In this document: positions 40,240 to 48,316 of the stretch, one piece after another
Position numbering within the stretch: the stretch's first letter is position 1
Layout of the letters: each line of letters starts with the position of its first letter
Source of the DNA: F23-B02 sp963620985
GTDB taxonomy: Bacteria > Bacillota > Clostridia > Oscillospirales > Oscillospiraceae
Length of the DNA stretch: 64,000 bases
Direction: 5' to 3'
Assembly (NCBI GenBank): GCA_963620985.1
Contig: CAVFCI010000002.1
Span: 28,274 to 92,273 of the forward strand
Position numbers and translations under genes: made by a program
Notes under the pieces: model-generated
Told to the model about the DNA's origin: nothing
Database searches by the model: none
Seen by the model: only the letters and a program-made list of their open reading frames with translations

Positions 40240-41757
40240 ATGAGAAAACGTATTACAGCGCTTTCCCTTGCGCTCATCATGCTTCTGAGCCTCGCCGCCT
40301 GCGGAGCGGACGGCAAGGACACAAAGGGCGAGGAAAAAATACTGCGCGTCGCGGAGAGCTTTGCCTACCCCAGCCTCGACGCTCACAAAGAATACTACGG
40401 TTGGTACACCTCCATTTACGGCATCACCGAGGCGCTTTTCAAAATGGGCGACGACAGCTCGGTGCAGCCCTGTCTGGCCGAAAAGGCCGAGGTATCCGGC
40501 GACGGGCTTACATGGACGGTGACGCTGAAGGACGGCATATGCTTTTCAAACGGCAGCGCAGTGACGGCAGATATAGTCATTGAAAACCTAAAGCGTACCG
40601 GCGAGGTGAACCTTCGCTTTGCGCAGTTTAAGGACTACGATTACAAGGCCGTGAGCGAAAGCGTTTTCACGATAACGACAGGCGAGGTCTATCCCACGCT
40701 GGTAAACGACCTTGCCTCGCCCGAGATGGCGATAATGGATCTTGACGCGACCGAGGATATCGACAAGGCTCCCGTTGCGACCGGGCCGTTCGTAATAAAA
40801 AGCTTCGTGCCGGAGGGCACGGTCGAGGTGAGCCGCAACGACAACTACTGGGGCGGCGAGGTGAAGCTCGACGGAGCAGTGTTTTACTATATGCAGGACG
40901 ACGAGAGCAAGCTCCTTGCCATGCAGAACGGCGAGATCGACTGCTACACCTCGGTCACAGCGGCGGCAAAGGAGATATACGAAGCGTCACCGGAAAAATA
41001 CACCGTGACGGATATTCCCGCGACGAGGCTGCAATTTTACATGCTCAATCAGAGCAGGCTCGGCGATGAGCTCAGAAAGGCAATAAACCTCACCGTTGAC
41101 TGCGATGCTATCGCAGCCTATCTAAACGGCACGGTCACGGCAGCCGCCGGTCCCTTCGGAACGGCAGCGGCCTACGGCAAGGTCACAAAGCCCGCTGCCG
41201 ATACCGCGGCGGCAAAGGCCGCCATTGAGCAGGCAGGCTACACGCTCGGCTCGGACGGCATCTATGAGAAGGACGGGAAGGAGCTTATGCTCAATATCTG
41301 CTACTACCCCGCCCGCTCGCTCGACTCTCTGGCGCTGCTTATTCAGGAGCAGCTAAAGGCCGTCGGCATAAGCTCGACTCTCACCTCGCAGGAGGACGCT
41401 GACGCGACCTATATCCTCTCGGGCGACTACGATATAGCCCTGTACTGCATGATAGCCGATAAAAACGGCGATCCGTACTATTTCATCGACACCGTGCTGC
41501 GCCCCGGCGGCTACTGGGCATCGGCGGGCTTTGAAAGCAGCGAGGCGGAGGAGCTTATAAATAAGCTTCAAGCCGAGACCGATGCTGACGAAAGAGCAGC
41601 GCTTGCAAACGAGATCGTTCAGCTTGCCATCGACGATAACGCCATCGGCTGCGTGGGGCTGTTCAACAACATCACCGTCTCCGCAAAAAACGTCAGCGGC
41701 ATCTACGAGACCTGCCCCTTTGATTTCTACCGCATCGACGCAAATACCGACATGTAA
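40240..41757 (+). CDS. ABC importer substrate-binding lipoprotein (SBP_bac_5, Nik/Opp-like)
   Basis: 505 residues. Signal peptide with lipobox LAAC (Cys near residue 22). Family 5 signatures: LAEKAEVSGDGLTWTVTLKD, CFSNGSAVTADIVI, TGPFVIKSFVPEG, then the C-terminal lobe with ICYYPARSLDSLALLIQEQL. Family members bind peptides, nickel or metal-chelates. 23 nt after the methyltransferase in the same operon. Ligand cannot be told by reading. Confidence 0.92.
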   Translation: MRKRITALSLALIMLLSLAACGADGKDTKGEEKILRVAESFAYPSLDAHKEYYGWYTSIYGITEALFKMGDDSSVQPCLAEKAEVSGDGLTWTVTLKDGICFSNGSAVTADIVIENLKRTGEVNLRFAQFKDYDYKAVSESVFTITTGEVYPTLVNDLASPEMAIMDLDATEDIDKAPVATGPFVIKSFVPEGTVEVSRNDNYWGGEVKLDGAVFYYMQDDESKLLAMQNGEIDCYTSVTAAAKEIYEASPEKYTVTDIPATRLQFYMLNQSRLGDELRKAINLTVDCDAIAAYLNGTVTAAAGPFGTAAAYGKVTKPAADTAAAKAAIEQAGYTLGSDGIYEKDGKELMLNICYYPARSLDSLALLIQEQLKAVGISSTLTSQEDADATYILSGDYDIALYCMIADKNGDPYYFIDTVLRPGGYWASAGFESSEAEELINKLQAETDADERAALANEIVQLAIDDNAIGCVGLFNNITVSAKNVSGIYETCPFDFYRIDANTDM

Positions 41758-41762
41758 AAACC

Positions 41763-41794
41763 CCTCGGGGCAGGAGACGGCTCCTGCCCCGAGG
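41763..41794 (+). promoter_or_regulatory. Intra-operon stability hairpin
   Basis: Perfect 14-bp stem CCTCGGGGCAGGAG/CTCCTGCCCCGAGG with ACGG loop and no T-run, directly after the binding-protein gene. Such structures protect the upstream message and raise binding protein over membrane components. Confidence 0.7.
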
Positions 41795-41799
41795 CAGAG

Positions 41800-42738
41800 G
41801 TGAAGGATATTAAAAAGCAAATTTTAAAAAGGCTGCTGCATCTTGCGGTTATAATAATAGGTCTGAGCTTTCTGACCTATCTTTTAATGTATATATCGCC
41901 CGGTGACCCTGCGCTGAAGAAGCTCAATGCGCAGGGCATCAGCGTATCTGAGCAGACGCTGGAGGCGGCGCGTGAGGAGATGGGGCTCAACGAGCCCTTT
42001 CTGCTGCGCTATGCGCAGTGGCTCGGCTCGGCCTTAACGGGCGATCTGGGCACATCGTATAAGGACGGGCTGCCGGTTACGGACAAGCTCTTGCACGCGC
42101 TGCGCTATACGCTCATTTTAAGCGCCGGCAGTCTTGCGCTGTCGCTCATCACTGCGCTGCCGCTTGCCGTAATAACAGCCGTCAGGAAGGATGGCGTTCT
42201 CGATAAGCTCGTGCGCTTTCTGAGCTTTATCGGAAACTCGCTTCCCAATTTTCTCATTTCGATCCTGCTGATGTACTTCTTCTGCGTCAAGGCGCGGCTG
42301 CTGCCGGTCATTGCCGGCGAGAGCTTCAAGGGTCTCATCATGCCCTGCCTTGCGCTGGCCATCCCCATGTGCTCGCGCTTTATCCGGCAGTTTCGCGCGG
42401 AGATACTGGAGCAGCTGGGGCGCGACTACGTTCTCGGCGCAAGGGCGCGAGGCGTAAGGAGCTCGGTCATATTCTTCAAAAACGTGCTGCACAATGCGAT
42501 GATACCCATTCTGACGGTGATCGCGCTGTCTGTCGGCACGCTTCTCGGCGGCAGCGTGGTCGTCGAGACCATCTTCCGCTGGCCGGGGCTCGGCAAGCTC
42601 GTCATGGACGCGATAACGGCACACGACTACCCCGTGGTTCAGGGCTTTGTGATATTCACAAGCTGCGTGTACGTTCTCATCAACCTCGCAGCAGATATCT
42701 GCTACCGCCGTCTCGACCCCCGCGTCGGGGAAATGTGA
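41800..42738 (+). CDS. ABC importer permease, NikB/OppB-like
   Basis: 312 residues from GTG 41800 (no better ATG upstream or downstream). Six membrane segments; first at about 12-30, then GDLGTSYKDGLPV, and the EAA loop RGVRSSVIFFKNVLHNAMIP characteristic of OppB/DppB/NikB permeases, and ETIFRWPGLGKLVMDAI near the C-terminus. Ends overlapping the ribosome site of the second permease. Confidence 0.92.
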   Translation: MKDIKKQILKRLLHLAVIIIGLSFLTYLLMYISPGDPALKKLNAQGISVSEQTLEAAREEMGLNEPFLLRYAQWLGSALTGDLGTSYKDGLPVTDKLLHALRYTLILSAGSLALSLITALPLAVITAVRKDGVLDKLVRFLSFIGNSLPNFLISILLMYFFCVKARLLPVIAGESFKGLIMPCLALAIPMCSRFIRQFRAEILEQLGRDYVLGARARGVRSSVIFFKNVLHNAMIPILTVIALSVGTLLGGSVVVETIFRWPGLGKLVMDAITAHDYPVVQGFVIFTSCVYVLINLAADICYRRLDPRVGEM

Positions 42739-42746
42739 GGTGCGCG

Positions 42747-43580
42747 GTGGATATAAACACAGTCTCGCGGGGCAGGCTCAGGCGCAGGCTTTTTATCCTT
42801 CTTGCGCTTGCCGCGCTCCTCGTGCTCATCGGCCTTTTTGCGCCGCTGCTCGTCCCCAACGACCCTAACGCGACGAACGCCTCTCACATGAACTCAGCCC
42901 CCGACGCGGAGCACCTTTTCGGCACCGACAGATACGGCAGGTGCGTTTTCTCCCGCGTTATCATGGGCGCAAGAACGTCCATATTCTCCGCCGCCGCGCT
43001 CGTTGCGCTGACCTTTGCATTCGGAACGGCGCTCGGCATTATCGCCGGCTGGTACGGCGGCGCTGTTGACAGCGTTATCATGCGCATTGTTGATATAATG
43101 CTCGCGTTTCCGCAGATGGTGCTTGCCATTGCCGTTGCGGGGATACTCGGCGGAGGCATGGTAAACGCCATGCTCGCAATGGGTCTGTCCGGCTGGACGC
43201 TGTATGCGCGGCTTGCCAGAGCGCAGGTGATAGCCATAAAAAAGGAGCCGTTTATAAGCGCGGCGCGGCTGTCCGGCTGCTCTGATCTTACGATCATGCT
43301 GCACTATCTTCTGCCGTGCATGCTGGGCACGCTCATCGTAAACGCGGCAACGCAGCTGGGCGTTATGATGATAGGCATCGCGGGGCTTTCCTTCCTCGGC
43401 ATCGGCGTGACCGAGCCGCAGGCCGAGTGGGGCAGCATGATAAACCAGTCGCGTGCGTATATGCAGCTTGCTCCGTGGGCGACGCTCGCTCCGGCGGCTG
43501 CAACGGTCGTGACCGTCATGGTTTTTAACTGCCTCGGCGACTGTCTGCGCGACTATCTCGATGTGGAGGCGGCAAAATGA
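42747..43580 (+). CDS. ABC importer permease, NikC/OppC-like
   Basis: 277 residues from GTG 42747, preceded by GAGGTG. N-terminal membrane helix, then PDAEHLFGTDRYGRCVFSRV and GARTSIFSAAALV typical of DppC/NikC, and the EAA loop AARLSGCSDLTIMLHYLLP. GTG starts in both permeases suggest modest translation. Followed by an ATGA overlap with the first ATPase. Confidence 0.9.
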   Translation: MDINTVSRGRLRRRLFILLALAALLVLIGLFAPLLVPNDPNATNASHMNSAPDAEHLFGTDRYGRCVFSRVIMGARTSIFSAAALVALTFAFGTALGIIAGWYGGAVDSVIMRIVDIMLAFPQMVLAIAVAGILGGGMVNAMLAMGLSGWTLYARLARAQVIAIKKEPFISAARLSGCSDLTIMLHYLLPCMLGTLIVNAATQLGVMMIGIAGLSFLGIGVTEPQAEWGSMINQSRAYMQLAPWATLAPAAATVVTVMVFNCLGDCLRDYLDVEAAK

Positions 43581-44443
43581 ACGACAGCATTATTTTGTCC
43601 CTCGAAGGGCTTTGCGCAGGCTACGGAAACGGGGACGTTATATCGGATATATCGTTTTCGCTCGGGCGCGGCGAGGCGCTGTGCGTCGTCGGGCAGTCCG
43701 GCTGTGGAAAGAGCACTCTTTTAAAGGCGGTCATGGGCGTGTTTGACAGACCCCTTATCACGGGCGGCGATATCGTATTCGACTCCCGCAGGCTCTCCGA
43801 GCTTGCGCCCAAGGAGCGTATGCGGCTCACAAGCTCCGGCATGGGACTCATATTCCAGACCCCGGGCGCGGCATTCAACCCTATCCGCAGCTACAAAAAG
43901 CAGTTTATAGAAACGCTGAAAAGCCACGGAAAATACGATAAAAACACATTTTTGCCCTCCGTGCGGGAGGTCTTCGCACGGCTCGGGCTTGAAAACGGTG
44001 AGCGCATTCTCGCCTCCTGCCCGTATGAAATGAGCGGCGGCATGAATCAGCGTATAGCGCTTGCGCTCACGATGCTCATGCAGCAGAAGTTTCTGCTGGC
44101 CGACGAGCCTACGAGTGCGCTTGACGCGATAACGCGCCGCACTGTGGCCGACGAGCTGAAGCTTCTGCGCTCCGAGGGGCTTTCGCAGCTTATCGTCACG
44201 CACGATCTTGCGCTGGCGGCGTATATCGCCGACCGCATTGCCGTCATGCAGTGCGGCAGGCTCGTTGAGCTTGCACCGGCGCGGGAGATAACTGCGTCTC
44301 CCCTGCACCCGTACACGAGGGCGTTGCTCAAAGCCGCGCCGAGGCTCGGCGGAGCTCTGCCCGAGACTGCGGAGGAGCTTTCTCTCTGCTCCGGCGAGCT
44401 TATCGAGCGCAGTCCCGGGCATTTTGTCCGCACGGAGGTTTGA
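43577..44443 (+). CDS. ABC importer ATPase, NikD/OppD-like
   Basis: 288 residues. Walker A GQSGCGKSTLLKAV, signature MSGGMNQRIALALTML, Walker B FLLADEPTSALD, switch His in LIVTHDLALAA; C-terminal Opp/Nik oligopeptide extension (PLHPYTRALLKAAPRL). The signature begins MSGGM rather than LSGGQ, normal for NikD/DppD members. Translationally coupled to both neighbours. Confidence 0.93.
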   Translation: MNDSIILSLEGLCAGYGNGDVISDISFSLGRGEALCVVGQSGCGKSTLLKAVMGVFDRPLITGGDIVFDSRRLSELAPKERMRLTSSGMGLIFQTPGAAFNPIRSYKKQFIETLKSHGKYDKNTFLPSVREVFARLGLENGERILASCPYEMSGGMNQRIALALTMLMQQKFLLADEPTSALDAITRRTVADELKLLRSEGLSQLIVTHDLALAAYIADRIAVMQCGRLVELAPAREITASPLHPYTRALLKAAPRLGGALPETAEELSLCSGELIERSPGHFVRTEV

Positions 44444-44445
44444 GC

Positions 44446-45204
44446 ATGGAAAGCATACTGAGCATTGACGGCCTCGTCAAAGGCTACGAGCGCACGGGGC
44501 ATAAAGCTGCCGCCGTGCAGGGCGTGAGCCTTGAGCTGCACAGCGGCGAGATACTCGGCATCGTCGGCTCCTCCGGCAGCGGAAAAAGCACGCTTCTGCG
44601 TCTTATCTGCGGCCTTGATGAGACGGATGCGGGGCATATATATCTTGACGGCAGGGAGCTTTTTATAAGCCGCTCGCTTGCCGACAGGCGTGATATTCAA
44701 ATGATATTTCAGGATCCCTGCTCATCATTTCACCCGCGCAGGACGGTGGAGCGCTCGATATACGATGCGTTCCACAGCCTCATGGGGCGCGGCGCGGCGC
44801 TCGATCTTCCGGCGCTCTGCCGCAAGGTCGGGCTGGATGCGGAGCTTGCACGGCGATATCCGCGCTCTCTCAGCGGCGGACAGTGCCAGCGCTTCGCTAT
44901 AGCCCGCGCCATTGCCGCGTCTCCGCGGATCTTGCTGTGCGATGAGGTGACGAGCGCACTGGACGTTTCCTCGCAGGCGCAGATACTTTCGCTTTTATCC
45001 TCGCTGCGCAGGGAAACGGGGATGTCGATGATCTTCGTCTCGCACGATCTTGCCGTGGTCGGCAGTCTGTGCGACAGAGTTGCCGTCATGCACGGCGGAG
45101 CGATCGTCGAGGAGGGCTCGGCGGAGGAGATAATTTCCGCGCCGCAGAGCGAATATACAAAAGAGCTTATAGCATCGTTAATGGAGATACAGAGCAATGA
45201 ATAG
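44446..45204 (+). CDS. ABC importer ATPase, NikE/OppF-like
   Basis: 252 residues. Walker A GSSGSGKSTLLRLI, signature RSLSGGQCQRFAIARAIA, Walker B LLCDEVTSALD, His switch FVSHDLAVVG. ATG 44446 follows GGAGGTTTGAGC; a TTG two codons earlier overlaps the previous stop and is less likely. Completes a five-component importer. Overlaps the start of the second methyltransferase by 8 nt. Confidence 0.92.
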   Translation: MESILSIDGLVKGYERTGHKAAAVQGVSLELHSGEILGIVGSSGSGKSTLLRLICGLDETDAGHIYLDGRELFISRSLADRRDIQMIFQDPCSSFHPRRTVERSIYDAFHSLMGRGAALDLPALCRKVGLDAELARRYPRSLSGGQCQRFAIARAIAASPRILLCDEVTSALDVSSQAQILSLLSSLRRETGMSMIFVSHDLAVVGSLCDRVAVMHGGAIVEEGSAEEIISAPQSEYTKELIASLMEIQSNE

Positions 45205-45925
45205 CATGGAAAAAAGAGTTCTTGATTACTGGACAGTGCGCGCACACGACTTCGGTGTAGTGCGCCGCAACGAGATACAAGACGGCATAAGCGGACGCTG
45301 GAGCGCGGAGCTTGACGCGCTGCTGCCGCAGCGCAGGCTGCGCATCCTCGATGTCGGCACGGGCACAGGCTACTTTGCCGTGCTGCTCGGCGCAAAGGGG
45401 CACAGCGTTACCGGCATTGACCTCACTCCGGCCATGATAAGCGAGGCGAGGTCTCTCGCGGACGAGCTCGGCGTGAGCGCACAGTTTGAGACCATGGACG
45501 CGCAGGAGCTGAGCTTTCCCGACGAGAGCTTTGATGCCGTGGTCACGCGAAACCTCACATGGACGCTGCCCGAGCCGGAGCGTGCCTACTCCGAGTGGCT
45601 GCGCGTGCTCAAGCCCGGCGGCATGCTTTTGAACTTTGACGCAAGCTACGGCGACAATGTGCGCAACAACGCGCAGAACGACACGCACCTGCCCGTGGGC
45701 GAGGTGTACGGTCACTGCGGCATGACCCCCGAGCTTGAGGCGGAAAATGCACAGATAACGCTGTCCATGCCGATGAGCCGGAGGCAGCGACCCGAATGGG
45801 ATGCCGGACTTCTCGGCTCGCTCGGCTGCCGTGACTGCGGCTTTGACAAGACCATCGGCGCGCGTATTTTAAATGAAAACGACCTTTCCGACGCTCCTAT
45901 GTTCCTCGTCTGGGCGAGGAAGTAA
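45197..45925 (+). CDS. Class I SAM-dependent methyltransferase (second of pair)
   Basis: 242 residues. Motif I LDVGTGTGYFAVLLGAKGH, TGIDLTPAMISEA, and FDAVVTRNLTWTLPEPERAY, nearly the same as the first copy; N-terminus LDYWTVRAHDFGVVRRNEI also aligns. Coupled to the ATPase gene by overlap, so it is an integral part of the transport operon. Could modify the imported ligand or make a methylated chelator; both are inference. Confidence 0.88.
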   Translation: MNSMEKRVLDYWTVRAHDFGVVRRNEIQDGISGRWSAELDALLPQRRLRILDVGTGTGYFAVLLGAKGHSVTGIDLTPAMISEARSLADELGVSAQFETMDAQELSFPDESFDAVVTRNLTWTLPEPERAYSEWLRVLKPGGMLLNFDASYGDNVRNNAQNDTHLPVGEVYGHCGMTPELEAENAQITLSMPMSRRQRPEWDAGLLGSLGCRDCGFDKTIGARILNENDLSDAPMFLVWARK

Positions 45926-45933
45926 AAAAGCCT

Positions 45934-46503
45934 TCACCAGCGCTCAGGCTCGGCAGGAGCGCAGCTGCATATATCGGCCACGCGCTTTGCAAGATCGCCG
46001 ACGGTTTTACGGATGTGGTTTATATAGTCCTTCGGCGGCATGGGATCGGAGGAGCTGAACCATTCGAGGTAGTAGTCGAAAAAGGCATAGCACATGTGCT
46101 GTATGAGAAAATCGGCGGCCTTCTCCGACGGGAAAACGTCGGCAAGGTCGTGCATGAACAGGGGCTTTAGCCGCTCGACGCAATAGCTGCGGAAGGAATT
46201 CTGCCCCTCGGTGTCGAATGCATTGCGGTAAAACGGCATATCCTGATACAGGTCGCTGCATATCTGCGGCAGATAGTCCATGAAATTGAAGTCGTCCCTG
46301 CGCCGTACCAGCTGGCAGAAATAGTAGTCGTAGGTCCATGCGATGAGGTCGTACTTGTCCAGGAAATGATTGTAAAAATTTCTGCGGCTTATTCCGGCCT
46401 TATCGCATATCTCATCGACCGTGATACGCGCGAATTTTTTCGTGCGCATCAGCTCCCTGATGCTCTCGGCAAGCAGTACCTTTGTGTGCGAAGCCTGCGG
46501 CAT
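45934..46503 (-). CDS. TetR/AcrR-family regulator
   Basis: 189 residues from ATG 46503 behind AAAGGATG. N-terminal HTH (FARITVDEICDKAGISRRNF then YNHFLDKYDLI) and an all-helical ligand domain with many aromatics (WTYDYYFCQL, FFDYYLEWF). It converges on the methyltransferase-transporter operon, 8 nt from its end, and may regulate it, although its gene is at the far end from the operon promoter. Ligand unknown. Confidence 0.88.
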   Translation of the reverse strand: MPQASHTKVLLAESIRELMRTKKFARITVDEICDKAGISRRNFYNHFLDKYDLIAWTYDYYFCQLVRRRDDFNFMDYLPQICSDLYQDMPFYRNAFDTEGQNSFRSYCVERLKPLFMHDLADVFPSEKAADFLIQHMCYAFFDYYLEWFSSSDPMPPKDYINHIRKTVGDLAKRVADICSCAPAEPERW

Positions 46504-46625
46504 AATGTCACATCCTTTGATTTTTGTGAATATTATAATGTATCGCACAGCTTTTGTGAAGATGCGGGCACTGCCCTCCCTGCACACTTTTTGAAATGTG
46601 TGCAATTGCAGAGGGCGATATAACA

Positions 46626-46667
46626 AAAAGCTATCTGATTTCTCTTGAGAAGTCGGATAGCTTTTTA
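46626..46667 (-). terminator. Terminator behind the truncated gene
   Basis: AAAAAGCTATC and GATAGCTTTTT arms with imperfect inner pairing, flanked by A/T runs on both sides. Confidence 0.75.
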
Positions 46668-46680
46668 TAATGCTTTGATT

Positions 46681-46965
46681 TTACATGTCGGCATCCGGCA
46701 GGGCGAGATAAACCTCATACGGATACTGGGATACCATCAGTTTCGGCGGGTGGGACATGAGATAATCGGGCGAGATGCTCCAGCCGGAGTCGGAATTTAC
46801 CAGAAACGGCAGCTCAAGCTCGATGTTTTTGCCGCTGCCGATGGAAAACATGCAGTTTCCGTCAAGGATGGGGTTATAGCCCTCGATCTTGTTGATCGTG
46901 TAGCTGAAGTTGCAGTAATAATCACTGCCCACCTGATCTGCGGATGCAAAATAAAGTTCTTGACT
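46681..46965 (-). pseudogene. 3' fragment of an unknown gene truncated at the tRNA-Ser promoter
   Basis: Reading frame is open from a TAA at 46968-46966 to the stop at 46681, giving about 94 residues (QELYFASADQVGSDYYCNF then TINKIEGYNPILDGN... to DADM). There is no plausible start with a ribosome site; the only in-frame candidate, GTG 46932, is internal to continuous protein-like sequence. The 5' part has been lost exactly where the -35 box of tRNA-Ser begins. Family not recognised. Confidence 0.5.
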
Positions 46966-46988
46966 TTAACGTGAAAATGCATTATAAT
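46960..46988 (+). promoter_or_regulatory. tRNA-Ser promoter
   Basis: TTGACT (46960-46965), 17-nt spacer, TATAAT (46983-46988). Confidence 0.7.
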
Positions 46989-47023
46989 ACACAAGCTGAA
47001 CATTTTAATACTGTTTTGTACTC

Positions 47024-47116
47024 GGAGAAGTCGCGTAGTCCGGCCGAGCGCGCACGATTGGAAATCGTGTAACACCCATAAGGTGTTCGAGGGTTCAAAT
47101 CCCTCCTTCTCCGCCA
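47024..47116 (+). tRNA. tRNA-Ser (anticodon GGA)
   Basis: Acceptor GGAGAAG/CTTCTCC, D-arm GCGTAGTCCGGCCGAGCGC, anticodon stem CACGA/TCGTG with loop TTGGAAA (GGA), long class II variable arm (AACACCCATAAGGTGTT), T-arm GAGGGTTCAAATCCCTC, discriminator G and encoded CCA. Everything needed for a serine tRNA reading UCC/UCU. Confidence 0.96.
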
Positions 47117-47272
47117 TAAAAAAACAGCTCTGCCACAGGTAGGGCTGTTTTTTTATGTGTTGACTTGTTGGAGGGATTTGAAAGGCGGCTCTTGGCAACA
47201 GTCCGGTGGACTGTTGCAACCGCCGTGGCTTTTCCGCAGAAAAGCAAATCCCTCCTTCTCCGCCATAAAAAA
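47097..47272. repeat. 27-bp direct repeat of the tRNA-Ser 3' end, plus inverted copy
   Basis: AAATCCCTCCTTCTCCGCCA followed by TAAAAAA is present at 47097-47123 (in the tRNA) and again at 47246-47272. Between them, GGAGGGATTTG at 47170-47180 is an inverted copy that pairs with CAAATCCCTCC at 47245-47255, enclosing an inner perfect hairpin (GCAACAGTCC, loop GGT, GGACTGTTGC; 47195-47217). Resembles attachment-site debris or a collapsed tandem tRNA. Confidence 0.8.
47117..47155 (+). terminator. tRNA-Ser terminator
   Basis: A-run, AACAGCTCT ... AGGGCTGTT, then TTTTTT. Confidence 0.75.
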
Positions 47273-47302
47273 TCTCTCACCGCTGGTGGGAGATTTTTTA
47301 TG
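47269..47302 (+). terminator. Second terminator behind the duplicated tRNA end
   Basis: AAAAATCTCTCACC, loop GCT, GGTGGGAGATTTTTT. A tRNA-like T-arm remnant in reverse orientation (GGGATTTGAACCC) follows at about 47309-47321. Confidence 0.75.
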
Positions 47303-47482
47303 CAATAATGGGATTTGAACCCGAGGGCACTTGAGCTCGGGCTTTTCGGCTGTTTCCGCGGGAATTTTGAAGCCATCACCCGTTATCGGCATATGCTGCA
47401 AAAACCGGCCGTGTACGCGCATGATTTTTGGCGATTCTTTTACGCTGCAAAGAGAAAAAATGATGCAATTTTACGCCTGCTG

Positions 47483-47491
47483 TGCTATAAT
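47483..47491 (+). promoter_or_regulatory. Extended -10 of proB
   Basis: TGC followed by TATAAT (47486-47491), an extended -10 element 30 nt before proB; no good -35 is needed or seen. Confidence 0.5.
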
Positions 47492-47521
47492 AAGTGCAAT
47501 CATTTACCGAGAGGGATCATT

Positions 47522-48304
47522 ATGCGAATCGTTGTCAAAGTCGGCACTTCCACACTTGCACACGCGACCGGCCGTCTGAATATTCAGCGCATGGAGCGGC
47601 TGTGCAAAGTGCTCAGCGACCTGAAAAATGCAGGTCATGAGATCATTCTTGTCTCATCCGGTGCAATCGGAATGGGAGTCGGGAAGCTCAATCTGCCAGG
47701 CCGTCCAGCGGATATGCCTGGTAAGCAGGCGGCAGCAGCCGTCGGCCAGTGCGAGCTGATGTATTTTTACGATAAGCTCTTCACAGAGTACAATCATATT
47801 GTGGCGCAGCTGCTGCTGACAGGCGAGGACATCCGCAGTGAGCAGCGCAGCCGCAACGTGCGCAACACGCTCTCGCGCCTGCTGGAGCTTGGGGCGCTGC
47901 CGGTCATCAACGAAAACGATGCTGTGGCAACGGACGAGATAGGGGTAGACAACACTATCGGTGAGAACGACAGCCTGTCGGCCATCGTGGCCGCCGCCAT
48001 CGGTGCCGAACTGCTGATCCTGCTTTCGGACATCGACGGTCTGTATGACAGCGACCCGCACAAGAATCCGGACGCAAGGCTCATCGAAACCGTGCCGGTC
48101 ATTGATGCGCACATTCTCTCGCTCGCCGGAAGTAAGGGCTCCGCTCTCGCCACCGGCGGCATGGTCACAAAGCTGCACGCTGCGCAGATAGCAACCGCAG
48201 CCGGCTGCGAGATGGTCATTGCCAACGGCGAAAAGCCCGAGGTGCTCTATGATATTGCGGAGGGCAGACGCGCCGGCACCCGATTTCTGATACCACATTC
48301 CTGA
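47522..48304 (+). CDS. proB: Glutamate 5-kinase
   Basis: First step of proline synthesis. 260 residues: VVKVGTSTLAHATGRL, LVSSGAIGMGVGKLNL, QLLLTGEDIRSEQRSRNV, PVINENDAVATDEI, DIDGLYDSDPHKNPDA, KGSALATGGMVTKLHAAQIA. It lacks the C-terminal PUA domain of the long form, as in many Firmicutes. ATG 47522 follows GAGAGGGATCATT. 12 nt upstream of proA. Confidence 0.96.
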   Translation: MRIVVKVGTSTLAHATGRLNIQRMERLCKVLSDLKNAGHEIILVSSGAIGMGVGKLNLPGRPADMPGKQAAAAVGQCELMYFYDKLFTEYNHIVAQLLLTGEDIRSEQRSRNVRNTLSRLLELGALPVINENDAVATDEIGVDNTIGENDSLSAIVAAAIGAELLILLSDIDGLYDSDPHKNPDARLIETVPVIDAHILSLAGSKGSALATGGMVTKLHAAQIATAAGCEMVIANGEKPEVLYDIAEGRRAGTRFLIPHS

Positions 48305-48316
48305 GGAGGGACTGCT

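Noticed and set aside
47309..47321. Second tRNA on the minus strand
   Set aside because: Only a T-arm-like GGGATTTGAACCC is present; no acceptor, D or anticodon arm can be formed.
47095..47422. Minus-strand frames through the tRNA region
   Set aside because: They translate the antisense of tRNA-Ser and its duplicated 3' end (EGFEPSNTL-type artefact proteins), a well-known misannotation.
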